DNA from: Angiostrongylus vasorum
Taxonomy: Eukaryota > Nematoda > Chromadorea > Rhabditida > Metastrongylidae
Length of the DNA: 64,000 nt
Assembly (NCBI GenBank): GCA_018806985.1
Contig: JADANN010000466.1
Span: 682,001-746,000, forward strand
Direction: 5' to 3'
The notes under the pieces are model-generated. The model was not told where the DNA came from and did not search any database. It saw only the letters and a list, made by a program, of their open reading frames with translations. Positions within the stretch are counted from its first letter, which is position 1; each line of letters starts with the position of its first letter. Positions 45,986-56,469 of the stretch are shown here, piece after piece. The translations under genes and the position numbers were made by a program.

Positions 45986-46165
45986 GAATATGATCAAAAC
46001 TGATCGGCGATGCCCTAAATGATAGCCGTTGAGTAGCCGTTGAGCTACACTTTCTATAAGCACCATAAGCAATCTTCTGCATTGAATTGAAGGCACATAG
46101 CACAGCGAGAAAATAGGCTATCACGTAATACGTAGGGGGACGAGCAACTGTTACATATCTACTTA

Positions 46166-46457
46166 TCACAAAGTGCTATTCCCTATAGAAAAGCACTTTT
46201 TACCGGACTTTTTTTTGCTTTCTTTCAGTGGCAAGATTTCAGTGAAAACGGTCGTTCCTATTTCATAGCTAGAGATTGTCTCAAACCTTTGTGAATTGAG
46301 GCGAAGTACACCACCTTTAAAGAAGTTGACCGTCTCAAAACCGGTCTCTTTCACGACAGTGGTATGAACTTCTGGCATAGATTTATTGTTGGGTGGCCAC
46401 CAGTAGAAAAGTTGAACATTTTCTAAACCTTGACGATCTCCGCCGAAATAATGCACC
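46166..46457 (-). CDS. Unidentified exon, minus strand
   Basis: After TGTTCTAG the minus strand reads KVHYFGGDRQGLENVQLFYW, then WPPNNKSMPEVHTTVVKETG, FETVNFFKGGVLRLNSQRFE and TISSYEIGTTVFTEILPLKE, ending KKKSGKKCFSIGNSTL-stop. About 97 codons with no ATG near the start, so it looks like an internal or terminal exon rather than a whole gene. Good protein-like composition; not recognised. It could belong with the piece at 43624-44100 (same strand, 2.1 kb downstream), but a SINE-B pair lies between and no joining phase is shown. Confidence 0.4.
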
Positions 46458-46459
46458 TT

Positions 46460-47225
46460 CTAGAACACGTTACTGCTTGATATCTAGCAACCCCGACACA
46501 TGCATGTCCTCGTAACAATGATGCATAAAGCATTAAAACGGAAAGCACTATGCTTTTATAATGAAAACACTCAGGTAGATTAGAACAAAAACGCACAGCT
46601 TTAGGTCTGTTAGTAAGATTTTTACCAAAGAGTAAATGAAAACACCACAACTTTGATTTTCGAATCCGCTGAAGAAAAATGACAACGTATCGGCCGATAG
46701 CAGGAGTGATTCGCGATTGTACGATGAAATGACTAGTGGAAATGTAATGTGCTACTGGTGTTGTTCAATTCAAGGTTTTGATTGCTCAGGGCTAAGAATG
46801 TGTTCTTGTCGTTCCAACCTAGAAGATATTATATTTACAACCAGAAGAGGAAAAATGAAATCACTGACAGAATAATAGAAACATACACTTGCGAACAAAA
46901 GACTTCCAACGGATGTGCAAATTTTTTAAGGTTATATTTTTTAAAAAGTCTATGAAGGACAGCGCAATGGAGTAGAGATACCATTTTTTTCGAAACTTAA
47001 TATTCAGTTTTAGAATCCCTCTCCTTCTTTAACCTCTCTACTTTTCCTTTTTTCTAGCTTTACATTCTTTCAAATTTCATGTTCAAAGCACGTTAAAGCA
47101 TGTCTTCCTCCTTCAGTGATTAATCAATTGGCCTCAGCTTCTATGAAGTATAAGAACTGTGAAATCATATCATTTTAAGAGTAATTTGACACATAGTATG
47201 AATGACTGGACTTGATATATAGTAT
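46460..47225. other. Intergenic 3' of collagen 5
   Basis: No convincing exon upstream of the 46166-46457 frame was found here. No repeat recognised. Confidence 0.4.
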
Positions 47226-47234
47226 GAATAACGA

Positions 47235-47240
47235 TTTATT
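47235..47240 (-). terminator. Poly(A) signal of collagen 5
   Basis: AATAAA on the minus strand, 16 bases after the stop; close, but the only good match. Confidence 0.4.
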
Positions 47241-47255
47241 GAGGTATTAATACAC

Positions 47256-48334
47256 TTAACGTCGTGTTCCGTCTTCGTAGAATGTTCCACCATCAGTGGC
47301 GCAATACTTCGGACAAATTCCTCTTTCACCAAGAGTTCCATCAATTCCAGGACGTCCTGGTGCTCCAGGAAGACCGGCTGCACCGCGCTCACCATCTCCA
47401 CCTCGTGGTCCTTTCGGCCCTTGCGGACCTAGAGAAAACAGATAAACGAAGTTTGAAAGAAAAAACACAGAGACATAACGATGACTCACCAGGTATTCCA
47501 GAAGCTCCGGAATGACCTATTGAACCGGGAAGTCCAACTGGTCCTTGTGGTCCAGGAAGACCGGGTGGTCCAGGACGAATCGTCTCTGTAATAGCGTTCT
47601 GGCCTGGTTTTCCCGGAACACCAGACATTCCTGGCTTTCCTGGTAGTCCAGGTGGCCCACGCGCTCCCATTTCTCCGGGAGCTCCAATGGGACCGGCTGG
47701 TCCAATTGGACCCATGTGTCCAGAATCTCCTGGCGGGCCTGGAAGGCCAGGCGGTCCAGGAGGCCCACGTGGACATGGCTTACATGGTGGAGGTGTTACT
47801 GGCTCACAAGGTTGCTGTGGTGGGCGTCCGGGATTTCCAGGGGCACCAGGAGCTCCTGGCTTTCCCGGTCGCCCTGGTCGACCCATGGGACCAGGTTGGC
47901 CAGGAGGTCCAGGTAAGCAACATAGTTCACAGTCAATGGTGGTGCTTTCGATTTTACCAATATCCTCGTAGCTCGTTTGACGTGCAGTACGATTTCGTGT
48001 GCTTACTATTTTAATATCAGTTACTTTGTTCCAAAGGGTTCTTGCGGTTCCCTGAAGAATGAAGAGTGAAGGCGATAGGAATGCTCCTTATCTACAGAAA
48101 GTGTCATTCATGATTAGAACTATGAAAGAGTTTCCTGTCAAACAATGTGAAAATTCAAAGAAAATCCCTTACCGTACAGTCATTGAGATCATTATTCATT
48201 GCTCTTCTAACGTTGTGTAGATAATTATAAATCATGGGTAATGAAACACAGACAGAAAGCACTGCGATTACTGAAAATGTGACCGCCGAATAGGCCACTA
48301 CGCGATACGCACGAATACGATAGTCCAGCTCCAT
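47256..48334 (-). CDS. Cuticle collagen 5
   Basis: Exons 48334-48173 (54 codons), 48051-47490, 47428-47256; all in phase. 298 residues. [20 protein letters not shown] start, anchor to [11 protein letters not shown]; the anchor exon ends NDCT where the others have N-[FY]-C-K. Processing box N74-R-T-A-R78-[12 protein letters not shown] start of the helix; spacer [16 protein letters not shown]; Gly-X-Y with breaks ([10 protein letters not shown]); ending [23 protein letters not shown]. Frame is clean throughout, which makes it a good reference for the damaged collagen 6, with which it shares the [10 protein letters not shown] spacer. Confidence 0.95.
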
Positions 48335-48366
48335 TAAAGTGAAGTTTCCAGACTCTTGAACACTTC

Positions 48367-48373
48367 TTAAATA
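48367..48373 (-). promoter_or_regulatory. TATA-like box of collagen 5
   Basis: TATTTAA on the minus strand, 33-39 bases before the ATG. The same variant occurs before collagen 6. Confidence 0.45.
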
Positions 48374-48764
48374 GTGTGTCGTTAAAGGGACGACTACTAC
48401 CATAGCAAGTTTTGTTTCTACTCGATACTCCTACTATTTCGCTAAGTAACAACGTTCGTCACACTCAACGCTATTGACCACACAACTGAACGAAAGAGGG
48501 ATGAATGTTTGCCGACGAGAAGAAGAATGGAATAATCGCATGAGAGGCGACGTTGCTCACGCTGCCAAGCCTTGGCAAACCACAAAGGGTGTTGCGATGA
48601 ATAATTTAAGGTTACGATATGTGATAAGATATACATATGCGAAATTAAACTAAGGCATTGAGGTTTGGAATGACAAAACTGGTAGAAATATTTGCTAAAG
48701 ATCTCGTTAACCGTTATTTTTCCGACGAAATGTAAATTCTGAATACTTGATCCTATATATCATA

Positions 48765-49015
48765 GGGTGCGTGTGGCGCGGTGGTCGGAGGCGCCCTGCA
48801 ACACACACGTGAATAGATTCCAGCAACCCCTGGTCCCCACAAGCCTTTCATCCCTCCGGGATCGATAATTTGGGAATAGACTTGTCTGGGAGGATAGTAG
48901 CACTGGTTCGATGCATCGATAGGCCACCGCGAGTCATTGTAAAGGCCAGATATGCATTCAATCACCTCCAAACGGTGCTTAATGAAGTCGTCGAGAGGAT
49001 TATTTTTATGATTAT
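48765..49015 (+). repeat. SINE-A copy, near full length
   Basis: GCGTGTGGCGCGGTGGTCGG head, GAATAGATTCC B-box region, GGATCGATAATTTGGGAATA and TGTCTGGGAGGATAGTAGCA body, TTAATGAAGTCG end; the ATCCTTT tail is lost. Confidence 0.8.
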
Positions 49016-49890
49016 CATTATTGTTATTATTATTACTGTTATACATCAAACAATAGATCATTCTTAGAACTAAGTAGGGGTCAATATTTCACTGCAAATC
49101 TACTTTACTGCTTTAATTACTAAGTCATGGAAACTTTTATTTGTTGTGTTTACGATGTGTTAGAACTAGGTCATCTCCTGTTCTTTTGTTAAATTTACAG
49201 AAATCTCTACCAGATCTCTAGAAACCTGGATTCGTCTTCAAAACATAACTCCAGCTGAGTTAGCTAAGAGGCGGTGTTACCACCACTATTAGTTGACTTT
49301 TTTCCAATCGAGTCTTCGGCAGTAACAATTTTACTATTATGGCTGAACCATTTGGAATCACCACTCACCTGCCTTCTATATTTATGATGAAAGAAAAGTT
49401 CAAAAAGGTTGCTAACGTGTGTGTTTTTTGAAATCCAACTGATTCGGTTAGATTTCGCTCACAGGTGTCAGTTGAATCGATGCCACCACTAGCTATATTG
49501 TGGCGATAATGAGTTTCTGGAGAGTAGTTCAATTCTAAAAGTCCAGGTCCTTTCTTGTAAACTTCTTTACTCTGGAATCACTGTGGTTCAGATGTATAAA
49601 GTACTTAGTCGCATGAGCACAGAAATGATACACGAAATACTACACAGCTCTTCTCCTTTTGCTACTTTATTGATATCAACTATTTTCATTCCACACTATC
49701 TTATTTTTTAATACTTGGTGAAAATTTGTACTCGAAAAGTTTTAGTGAGAGTGTTAGCAACTTTCTGAACGCTTTGAGATTGTCGAAGACGGACATGGTT
49801 GTTTCTTACCTTTCAACTTGTCCTTGGTGACCTTCAAACATGTTCACTTTCGCAGCGCATGGGTCATTCAACTGTTATTTCAGGATCAGG
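49016..49890. other. Intergenic, nothing recognised
   Basis: AT-rich, no supported gene. Confidence 0.45.
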
Positions 49891-49894
49891 ATCG

Positions 49895-50110
49895 ACTGTC
49901 TATTAACCTCGGCATTGGAATATGAATGCGTCGTTTTCTTGTTCAGCAATCGCGAGGTTGTTAAACAGCATACATTTACTTCCATAGAAAAACACAATAC
50001 AGTAGAACAGTAGCTGACGTTTCGGCAGTATCGCCTTCTTCAGCGCTGCTTTTTAAGTGACTTCCAATGAAGAAGATTAGAACAGCTGATTATAGTCGCA
50101 TATGGTTGTT
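49895..50110. mobile_element. Foldback element, single-arm copy
   Basis: Matches the left arm and part of the spacer of the element at 39745-40127 almost base for base (GCGTCGTTTTCTTGTTCAGC, TTCGGCAGTATCGCCTTCTT, CTGATTATAGTCGCATATGG). The right arm is missing. Confidence 0.8.
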
Positions 50111-50334
50111 ATTTCAGGACTTGAAGGTCGACACCAAATGTGAGAAAATGTGAAGAACTCTAACAGAAATTCTAAATAACAACGTTGTTGAATAGGTAAA
50201 CTGCAACGAACGGTTGACTTAGGACATCTTAATTACATAAAAAACGTAGAGAAGGATTATTACTAGTGCATAGACCAGTTTGCTACGCTTCTAATAATAT
50301 AAAGAGTACAACATTCTCTTGGATTATTAAGCCA

Positions 50335-50405
50335 ACATGAGCCTCGTAAAAAGTTTTATTCGATTAATTTCCCGGCGCCTTCGCCTTCTTCAGAGCCAAA
50401 TTGAT
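50335..50405 (-). repeat. Hammerhead-like core of a related repeat
   Basis: The minus strand reads GGCTCTGAAGAAGGCGAAGG then CGCCGGGAAATTAATCG. The GAAA and flanks are kept but the following CGTC is changed. Confidence 0.45.
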
Positions 50406-50739
50406 TAGAGTCAAACACTCGCTCGTACTAGCGCTCCTATGCTAAACACCAGCTACTAGAACAGTTCAAGATAAACTGTCACCATAATCGGCAGATTAGT
50501 AGATCTTGTAATAATATAAGACTTCAATCATATTAAGGAACAACAGCTTAGACAGTTTCTGAGTCACTTCAGATCTGAAGCTGCACAAATCAATGGGAAG
50601 ACTTTTTAGTGAGCACTAGTTCCACTACCTGTTACAATACTTTCTGAAGATGTAATCGTCCTGTTTGTATAGAGCAGAAGTTAGAGGGTTCTTGTAATGC
50701 ACATATGGTCATTGGTTCAATATTACACACTGCGGTAAC

Positions 50740-51035
50740 CATAAAAAGGATAAAGGATAAATTTCACGGCGTTGACCAATCCCCTGAGGGATGCTCCATG
50801 TATTCGACTTCACCAAGTATCGTTGGAGGTGATTGAATGCATATCTGGCCTTTACAATGACTGCTAGCGGCCTACCGATCTATCGAGCCAGTGCTGTGAT
50901 CCTCCTAGACAGGTCTGGCACCAATTTGCCTTCCCCGGGAGGGATGGAAGGCTTCGTGGGCCATGGGCGCGGAGATCGATTCCACGTGTGTGGCGGAGTG
51001 GCACCTCCAACTACAGCGCCACACGCGCCCATCAT
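50740..51035 (-). repeat. SINE-A copy, near full length
   Basis: Tail AAAAGGATAAAGGATAAATT at 50741, head GTGGCACCTCCAACTACAGC GCC at about 51000-51020, B box GGAGATCGATTCC. Confidence 0.8.
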
Positions 51036-51044
51036 ATCTTCCAT

Positions 51045-51235
51045 ACCTAATGATTCGTCACATTGTCTTGTCTAGAAGGATAAAGAACACTGAACCAATG
51101 AGTGCATCGGTAGGCTCCCCTGCTTGTCACTGCATGGGCTAAATATGCATCCAGCAACCTCTATGATGTTACGAATGGAGTCGAAGGAATGCTGTATCCT
51201 TAAGTGGCAATCAACGCTGAACGTTACATCGTTAA
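51045..51235 (+). repeat. SINE-A 3' half, degenerate
   Basis: TTGTCTAGAAGGATAAAG, GCATCGGTAGGCTCC, AATGGAGTCGAAGGAATGC, GCAATCAACGCTGAACG. Confidence 0.45.
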
Positions 51236-52135
51236 TATCCTTGTTGCCTTAGGGATCGAATAGTGCAGTGGTTGTTATGGCATTCCCTATGCGGACAGCG
51301 TATTCTGCCCAAGCCTTAATTCTAACCTGTAACTGGTATATCAGGCCTGGTATCCTACGGCTTGGAGAAACTGTTACCCACATCTGTCTGCAACAAGCTC
51401 ACCCCTTTAATCCACATGGGCACACTCTAGCTCTGCTGTCTCATAATTTCAGGAACCGACTTGATCCGCACTAAATGACATTCGTGATCACTGCAAAAAA
51501 ATTCGTACGCAGCAGAACGCAACGCACATACAGAAAAAGTTCAAAGACCTTCAAAATGGTGGTCGCGAGAAAACGAGTCCAACGCAAGAAGTTCTGTGAT
51601 CTGTACAGGATGTGTGGTGTCAGGTCGTATAAGGAATAAAAATGAATAATCATAGTTCGACTTTCAATGGATCGAATTTGAATGAAATCTGCTTTAAGGT
51701 GCTTAATATGTGGAGCACATTTGGAAGAAGAAAAAAGTGCTCCGTAAACTATTGCTATTTTTTTTGCCTTTTTTAGAATTTTTTTCATCCAGCATCATAG
51801 TCGCTCAGAAACATTATCTGGTAGGAATTCATTTGTTTAAGATAGATGGGGTGAATTATAGAAAGTCCTTCTCTTTTCGTTCTTCATTTTGTGCGCGCCA
51901 CTATAGTTTTCAATTTATTTCATCGACTGGAAAGGGATTTCTTCCCATTAGTACTAATACATCCTATCAAAAAGTGGCTGCCACAACAACTAGCTCACGT
52001 CTCTTGTGGAGCGAAGAAAGCCTATCCCCGACTTACGACCATTCCTTCAAGCAGCGATTTCCAACTATAAAAAGATGGTGATGCGGTGTGTCGCATTTGC
52101 TTATTTCCATTAACGCTTAAGCGACAATACTTAAT
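51236..52135. other. Intergenic; a 123-codon open frame without support
   Basis: 51245-51300 has an A-box-like GAATAGTGCAGTGGTTG. The open frame 51710-52081 (T-rich start, Ser-rich end) shows no domain I know, no signal peptide of clear form, and no neighbouring exon, so it is not called a gene. Confidence 0.4.
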
Positions 52136-52139
52136 TTTG

Positions 52140-52400
52140 CCTGAGTGCCGCAATGGACGGCGCCTAGTATTCTGTCTTCATAGCATTGCAGGTTTTTTCG
52201 TATGTGGGCAATAACACCACAATGATGCTGAGATATTAGCAAAACTCCGGACCGCAGGTGTATGTGGCGGAGAAACGAACGCGCTATTACCCTTTCCGGG
52301 GCTATAACATTTTCACGGCAGGGTATTATGTGTGATACAATCACAATAGTGCTGAGATATTTGCAGAACTCTGGACTGCAGTTGCGTGCAGTGAAAAATA
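52140..52400 (-). repeat. SINE-B copies, one and a half in tandem
   Basis: CACAATGATGCTGAGATATTA at 52218 and again CACAATAGTGCTGAGATATTT at 52340, the second cutting off after about 50 bases. Confidence 0.6.
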
Positions 52401-52404
52401 GTAT

Positions 52405-55380
52405 CAAGCAGTTAACATAAGCGATAATATTTCAATAAACAAGAGACTTATCGAGTTGAAAACATGACAAGACAGTCGAGCAGACTTTGCTCTATCGCTT
52501 CATTGCTATGGAATGGATGTATGCTACTTTTTTACGACATGTTACTAAAGGCCGTCATAGTAACACGTTGCTGACAACATTTGGAATTGTTTCAAAGCCT
52601 GTATAGCTAGTTTTGAGCCTATTTCTGTATTTTTTGTACCCGCCCATTCATACGGTAATTATGACTCGATATAGCAATTGGAATTTATGTAGAGGTCAGT
52701 TAACAGTGAAAATAATTACTTGTCAAGATGTCGTTGGAAGAAGAGTTTTTCGTACATTCCCAAGTGCATATAATAGGGCTTCCCTTGCTCGACGTCCACC
52801 ACGACATTTGTATTGGATGGATGGATGATTGATTACTGCAGCTGCAAGGAAAAAGTTCTGTGTACTAAACCAAATTAACGTAGGAAAAATTACCCCTAGA
52901 GAAGACATACCGGTCACTGTGTCCCCAAAGAAATGAATCCTGCAGAGGTCACGACTTCCAACAAGGGCTAAATACAATAAGGATGAATGAAACACATTTT
53001 GGCTTGAACAATGACATTCCAATGCCTGCCGGTCAACCAAATTAAAGTTTTTATTCTTCACTTTTCGTTTTTCTTATTTTTCGCTCATATTTCTTTCATT
53101 TATCTGGGAACAACTTACCCATAACGGAAGCACGACTGCTTCTATTGAAGTGGCGAAGGATCGTGCCAGAGACCATGTGTGTATTACTTGGGCACCACTA
53201 ACCAGTGCACTAGTCCATCAGAGCTATTTCGTTCTTTTTTCCCTATCTTCTATAATCCTATCATAAAAAATGAACTCCATACTGCGCATCGACACAGCTT
53301 TTTTTCAAAGAAACATATTATCGTTGAAGCGGTGAACTACAGTGGAAAAAAAGTATGAAATAATGATAGGCCTTCTAAAGTTCTACGAAGTAGTATAACA
53401 TATTTTTTTTCATTATTTTGCAAGACCCGTCAGCACATCTTCGATGCGGATCCCTGCACTTCTCATATTTTTCTCGCATTAATCTCTTGCGCTACGATCT
53501 TCGAACATTTCAAGTGTTGTTTCGACTGTTGCTTGAGGATTTCGTCTTCTTTTTATGAATGCTGTAGAATCTGGTCGAGTCGACTTTCTTTGTGATCTTG
53601 GAGCTAGCCGGCTAAGGGATTTCCAAACGGATTGGGGAGAGCGTTAGTAAAAGGATCGAACTAAGGTCTTTGCTTCCTGGCATATCTACCCCTCTCTCAC
53701 TAGTTCTTGGATTCGGAACAGTTGAAAGCTTTTCCAAAGCTCACGAGATTTGAAGTTTTAATCACATCATCTACAAGTCAACATGGTCAGCCTTAGACTA
53801 GTGATTAATGAAGCGATTATTTAAATCATTTGACAACAAAAGACGCAATCCTGATATTGTCTCTTCTTAGCTGAAGGATAGTTTTAAATGCGTTCACTTA
53901 GTAGGATTTGTTAGTCTTGGTGCATTGAGAAATCACATGGTTCTGTCTATAAGCATGGCATCTGGTTGTTTTTTTTAAACGACCCGTCTTCCACACTTAC
54001 GGTGCTGCTTCCAGCACCTTCTCGCATTCGATTCCTTTCCTCGAATTCATCATAGATGAAAGTGTTTCAACTGTTTACATGCGACTTGGCCGCCTCTTGA
54101 AGGTAATTCTTTCATCATGTTCTTGAATTCTGGTCGAGTCGATTTCCCCCTGGAGTTCTAGGACTTTCGGACTAGGGCGTCCCCACTTGGATTGCAGGGA
54201 GTGAACTTTTTCAAGGCGTCTGGTACTAATTTCTCTACCTCGGAGAGAATGTTGAGCCCGAGCAGGATCGAACCAGCACTGCTTTCATGATCGGCTTTAC
54301 TACTGGTTGCTATTGACAATGTGGATTCAATTATTTAAATTTAAGGCCAAAAAGTGTGTATCGTAGTGGTTAGACGTGTAATGTATTCATGATCTTTAAC
54401 TCGATCCCATGCCCTGAGCTATACAAGATCACCATCTTTCCGGAGTTGCTGAATAGTGCCATGTTTGCTTGGGATTGCAAAAACCCCGGTTCTATAGAGC
54501 TGCAGATAACTGTATGTGAATTTACGAGCCAAACAAGTCCATCTAGTCATCTTTACAATGCTATGAATAGAGTTGGATGCATAGCGCATCCTTTAAGGAT
54601 AGATCGATGCCTAATGCCTTCAAACTAATGTTTCCGACGCGATGTTGAGGTCAACAATGCCACATAGAAGATACCTCGTTCTGAAGTTGAAATTGGTTTT
54701 AAATGTTGTCAATTAATTGCATTTAGTTCGATGTTTGCCAGGAAATCATTTTCGAACACTGCTATATCCCGCCCTTAAGAAGACGAGCATATCGGAAACG
54801 TTAGGTGAATAAATCATTTTACCAAACTCTCCTAATCGGCTTAATAATTCAAGAAGTTAAATTTTTAAGCTTTTTTGTGGAATCGTCAAGCATTACGACA
54901 CTTATTGCGTCAGGATAAAAACTGGATCAGGATTTGGTTCTAGAGGATTTAATTTGCTGTCACTGGAAAGTGGACATCACAGTGGAAAACTAGAAAATCG
55001 CCGTGCGTAGTTTACACTAAAAGAAATCGAACCGAATTTTTTTTGAAAATGCAGCAATTTTCTGACGTCGGATTTATCAATTCGGACCAAGAGTGGAAGA
55101 CAGAACTCTCAGATGTGCGACCGGTCTGCAGAGAAACTGTTGGCTAGAGAAAATTGTGTGATCCAGCACAATGCCTCTTCTTCGTACTCCTGCTTACGCG
55201 CTCCTTCTTCAGTCTCTTCTATGTGCCTAATAATCCTTGTGATATTCTGTCCGTATTATGCAAAGTCTCTCACAACAAATATGTATTAATCTAAATCTCC
55301 TGTAAATTTTCTAAATTAGTTAAAAAAATAAAAATTAGTAGACTTAACAAACACCGTTCATCAATTTCTACAGATAAATG
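52405..55380. other. Intergenic with SINE-C-like (53420-53640, 53990-54310) and SINE-A (54355-54630) copies
   Basis: The two SINE-C-like segments share TCTGGTCGAGTCGA(C/T)TT and TTTCAACTGTT-type sequence. The second ends with GCAGGATCGAACCAGC, the reverse of a good B box. The SINE-A copy begins TGTATCGTAGTGGTTAGACG and has AACTCGATCCCATGCC. 54777-54830 holds a worn hammerhead-like core (ATCGGAAACGTTAGG). No gene seen. Confidence 0.5.
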
Positions 55381-55384
55381 AGGC

Positions 55385-56427
55385 TTAACGGCGTGTTCCA
55401 TCTTCGAAGAAAACTCCACCGTCGATGGCGCAGTATTTTGGGCAGATACCGGGCTCGCCACTAACACCAGGTAGTCCAGGGGGTCCAGGCAATCCTGGAA
55501 TTCCGTCCTCTCCCGGTCTTCCTTCTGGACCAGTTGGTCCTTTCGGTCCAGGCTCACCTGAAAAAAACGACAAATGATTCACAGTAACACCCTCTTTACA
55601 TGCGCAAATATGACTCCGTAAAATATACCTGGTGGGCCATCTCCTCCGGGAATGCCAGGTGGTCCAGGTACTCCCTGCGGCCCAGGTTCTCCAGCTGGAC
55701 CAGGTTCTCCTGGTATAATTGGCTCAGACGCTGCATCAAGTCCAGGTTGGCCAGGTGAACCAGGTGCTCCTAAGTTTCCAGTGACTCCCGGCGGCCCTTT
55801 TGGACCTGGGGGGCCCAGGCGGAGAGTTAATTCCAGGCGTGCCAGGTGCTCCATTTGGCCCAGGATCCCCAGGAGGTCCTTGAACTCCAGGTGGTCCAGG
55901 TGGACCCGGGGGCATGGTTTGCATGGTGGTGGTGTTATTGGCTCACAAGGTTGGTATGGAGGACGCCCTGGAGCTCCAGGAAGGCCTGGAGCACCTGGTT
56001 TTCCTGGACGGCCTGGTTTTCCGGGTACTCCAGCCACGCCGACTGGTCCACGAAGGCAGCAGACGTCGCAGACGTTGCCCTCTGCATTGTTATTTGAGGA
56101 TACTCCGGCATCCTGATACCCAGCTTGTCGAGCAGTACGATTGCCCAAGGGGTAGTTTTTAAGAACGTTTACTTCTCTCCAAATGTCTTTAGCAGAGCCC
56201 TTAAACAGGTGAAGGTTTCTCAAGATTATCATAGACCACAAAAGGACATTAATTTTAGCACATACTTTGCAATAATTGATCTCTGAGTGCATTGTCATCT
56301 TGACATGGTAAACGTAGTTGGAGACCATAGGTAGAGTAACACAGACAGAAAGCACAGCGACCACAGAAAATATGACTGCCGAGTAGGCGACAAAACGATA
56401 CGCCTTGATGCGATGCTCCAGATCCAT
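55385..56427 (-). CDS. Cuticle collagen 6, with compensating frameshifts in exon 2
   Basis: Exons 56427-56266 (54 codons), 56199-55629, 55557-55385; splice phases agree and the frame is open to the stop (301 residues). Start [20 protein letters not shown]; anchor to VTLPMVSNY; processing box N74-R-T-A-R78-[12 protein letters not shown] start of the helix; spacer [14 protein letters not shown]. Residues 153-181 then read [17 protein letters not shown]..., without Gly-X-Y, while the +1 frame there reads [20 protein letters not shown]. The collagen frame returns at [10 protein letters not shown]. So one base is missing near 55905-55912 and one is extra near 55808-55813. The rest of the helix and the ending [23 protein letters not shown] are normal. 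Confidence 0.92.
55808..55813 (-). other. Extra base in G6/C6 run (collagen 6, second indel)
   Basis: On the minus strand GGGCCCCCCAGG; five C instead of six would join SPPG-PPGPKG. Confidence 0.7.
55905..55912 (-). other. Missing base in CCCGGGGG run (collagen 6, first indel)
   Basis: On the minus strand TGCCCCCGGGTCC. One more G would give [10 protein letters not shown], exactly as in collagen 5. Confidence 0.7.
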
Positions 56428-56458
56428 CCTAGGCAGCGAATAGTGTTCTTCACTCTGC

Positions 56459-56465
56459 TTAAATA
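56459..56465 (-). promoter_or_regulatory. TATA-like box of collagen 6
   Basis: TATTTAA on the minus strand, 32-38 bases before the ATG, as in collagen 5. Confidence 0.45.
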
Positions 56466-56469
56466 CTCA

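Noticed and set aside
51710..52081. 123-codon open frame
   Set aside because: T-rich low-complexity start, no domain, no exon structure; another open frame overlaps on the other strand.
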